Below, one piece after another: positions 62,679 through 64,000 of a DNA stretch of 64,000 nucleotides. Source of the stretch: Mangifera indica. Its lineage: Eukaryota; Streptophyta; Magnoliopsida; Sapindales; Anacardiaceae. The stretch covers positions 4,154,001-4,218,000 of the forward strand of contig NC_058153.1 in NCBI RefSeq assembly GCF_011075055.1, in the 5' to 3' direction. Under the pieces are notes generated by a model that did no database searches, was not told the origin of the DNA, and worked only from the letters and a program-made list of their open reading frames with translations. The position numbers were made by a program, and so were the translations under genes. Positions within the stretch are counted from its first letter, which is position 1. Every line of letters starts with the position of its first letter.

Positions 62679-62917
62679 ATGAACATATCCCCAAATGTGT
62701 ACCCTTTCGCTATTCAGTGCATTGACAATATACTAAATCAAGCTCACAGGTTTTCGATTCTATCCAAGTGCAGTGATGTAGTTCCCAAACCGTTCATTTA
62801 CAACACTGTAATTGATAGGCTTTGCAAGGCTGGTAAAATGGATGAATTGGGCATCGTATCAGGGGAAGAATGTTTGAGGCTATCAGCAATTTCCAATCAC
62901 CAACTCATTATTTGTTA
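62679..62917 (+). pseudogene. PPR-repeat scrap
   Basis: The frame contains VVPKPFIYNTVIDRLCKAGK followed by MDE, an unmistakable P-class pentatricopeptide repeat (F-x-YNTVIDxLCKAGKMDE). The sequence before it (ILNQAHRF-S) fits the end of another PPR segment. Everything after MDE is unrelated and ends in a stop after 79 codons. A full PPR gene would be 5-10 times longer, so this is a remnant. A PPR gene adjoins FIP1 in Arabidopsis as I recall, so it may be the remains of that neighbour. Confidence 0.65.
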
Positions 62918-63149
62918 AATAAGATTTACTGTGACAATACAAATATAATCTTAACTTAAAAATCCCACATACAGCAACCAAGCTGAAAATATACAGGGTG
63001 TGTTTGCTTTCTTGGTGTGGAATTCATAAACAAAGTAGTCTTAAATCTTATTTTGTACATTGCTATCACCATTATTATACGAGAACCCCTCACTGAAAAT
63101 ATAGCACAAACGACTTGCTCATTCAGCCAACAATTCCTGCTCAAACAAA

Positions 63150-63851
63150 CTAAGCCACCACTGGGTATGATGCACAAGTTGCAACACCTAGAATCAAATC
63201 ATCAAAACCAGCATCAGCATAAAGGCTAATATAGTAGCTGTCAATTAACTTCCTTGTCAATTAAGACGATTAAGATCATTGTTCTCACTTTAAAAAAGAA
63301 ATTGATAGAAAGTGGAAACTTACCACACATGTTTTTCCCCAACTCCATCTTGAAGTAGCCATGGTCACCCCAGCTTTCCCCCCAAGAGTTCTTAATCAGC
63401 CAGTATGGAACACCATTTTCAACTCCATACCCAACTGCAAGAACTGCATGGTTCACATCCTGCCATAGAAGATCAAAGAAAGTTAGAAAAGCAATAATGC
63501 ATCACATTATTATTTCAATTTTCAGTTTTAACAGGTGAGAAAACATTGACATAAATGCTTACATATATGAATATTGACAAATCCTGATGAGTTTATCTTT
63601 GTCCTTTTAGAAACTAAAACCCGTTACAGAAATTTGAAATTTTTAGCAAATACTATAAAATCTTTTTGACAGATCCTCTACCTAAATAAACAAACATTCT
63701 CCATCCCTTTGAAACTCACCATGGGAGTAGAGCCACATGTGTCGCTACTGTAAACTCCACTCTTGTACAATCGGAAATCTTTTACGACCTGAAAGGCTAC
63801 ACTCACTGGTCGAACAAAAGCAACTGCATGCTTTAATTCATCCTCAGCACC
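63150..63851 (-). CDS. Aleurain-type papain-like cysteine protease, 3' exons (continues off right edge)
   Basis: This is a vacuolar cathepsin-H-like protease of family C1A. Three exons on the minus strand: 63851-63720, 63459-63324 and 63187-63150, the last three of the gene. Exon [41 protein letters not shown]. Exon [41 protein letters not shown], holding the catalytic histidine (NHAV) and the asparagine of KNSWG. Exon [12 protein letters not shown] and stop, the typical aleurain/oryzain-gamma C-terminus. Phases match and all introns are GT-AG. The signal peptide, propeptide and catalytic cysteine exons lie beyond 64000. The open frame reading through the donor at 63323 is an artefact. Symbol in Arabidopsis would be AALP, from memory. 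Confidence 0.92.
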
Positions 63852-64000
63852 CTGTAAATATACATGATATGAATCAGTAGCCTTATAAAAATATCTCTAA
63901 AACGAAAAAACAACAAGAATCCTGACTTATTAAGCTTGACAATTACATTCCCAACTCTAGCTCAATAAGATTCTTTTTCCATCACAGAGAAAGGTGACAC

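Overview
This is nuclear DNA of a flowering plant, most likely a eudicot. The background is AT-rich, genes have many short exons with plant-type GT-AG introns, the protein families are plant ones, and transposable elements fill much of the intergenic space. The species cannot be named from the sequence.

Layout. 1-6.3 kb: 5' part of a minus-strand DENN-domain gene that runs off the left edge. 6.6-13 kb: no host gene; a hAT-type MITE and two Mutator-type MITEs about 100 bp apart. 13.7-15.7 kb (+): OPR3, the peroxisomal jasmonate-pathway reductase, five exons. 17.7-18.3 kb (-): a PPR pseudogene. 18.8-24.0 kb: a 5.26-kb Mutator-like element with an exact 9-bp target duplication. It carries a DUF1985-type gene relic and two long 119-bp tandem arrays in opposite orientations. 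24.6-26.2 kb (+): complete MOB1 kinase activator. 28.1-28.6 kb (+): relic of a PGG-domain ankyrin protein. 29.2-31.2 kb (-): plastid-type GNAT acetyltransferase, nine exons. 32.9-33.6 kb (-): intronless four-helix membrane protein. 34.9-36.9 kb (-): conserved 185-residue plant protein, possibly ORG4, with a GC-AG intron. 39.9-42.6 kb (-): decayed exons of an unidentified gene and a 210-bp-stem inverted duplication. 43.2-44.6 kb (-): OXIDATIVE STRESS 3-like. 45.1-46.0 kb: third Mutator-type MITE. 49.1-55.1 kb (-): FIP1-like membrane/coiled-coil protein, 14 exons, fully resolved. 56.2-61.3 kb: a three-level nest, a TRIM retrotransposon inside a hAT element inside a Mutator-type MITE. 62.7 kb (+): PPR scrap. 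63.1 kb to the right edge (-): 3' exons of an aleurain-type cysteine protease.

The genes do not form a pathway. OPR3, the GNAT, the 185-residue protein, FIP1 and a PPR scrap occur in an order that, from memory, resembles Arabidopsis At2g06000-At2g06050, which suggests an ancestral gene neighbourhood. G-boxes lie upstream of OPR3, the GNAT and the OXS3-like gene.

The most unusual structures are the inverted-array MULE, the nested transposon stack, the palindromic GAAGAC-rich MITEs, the hairpin duplication, and single-base reading-frame breaks in otherwise conserved genes. No CRISPR arrays, tRNA genes or rRNA genes were found. All coordinates and splice sites were read by eye; no searches were run.
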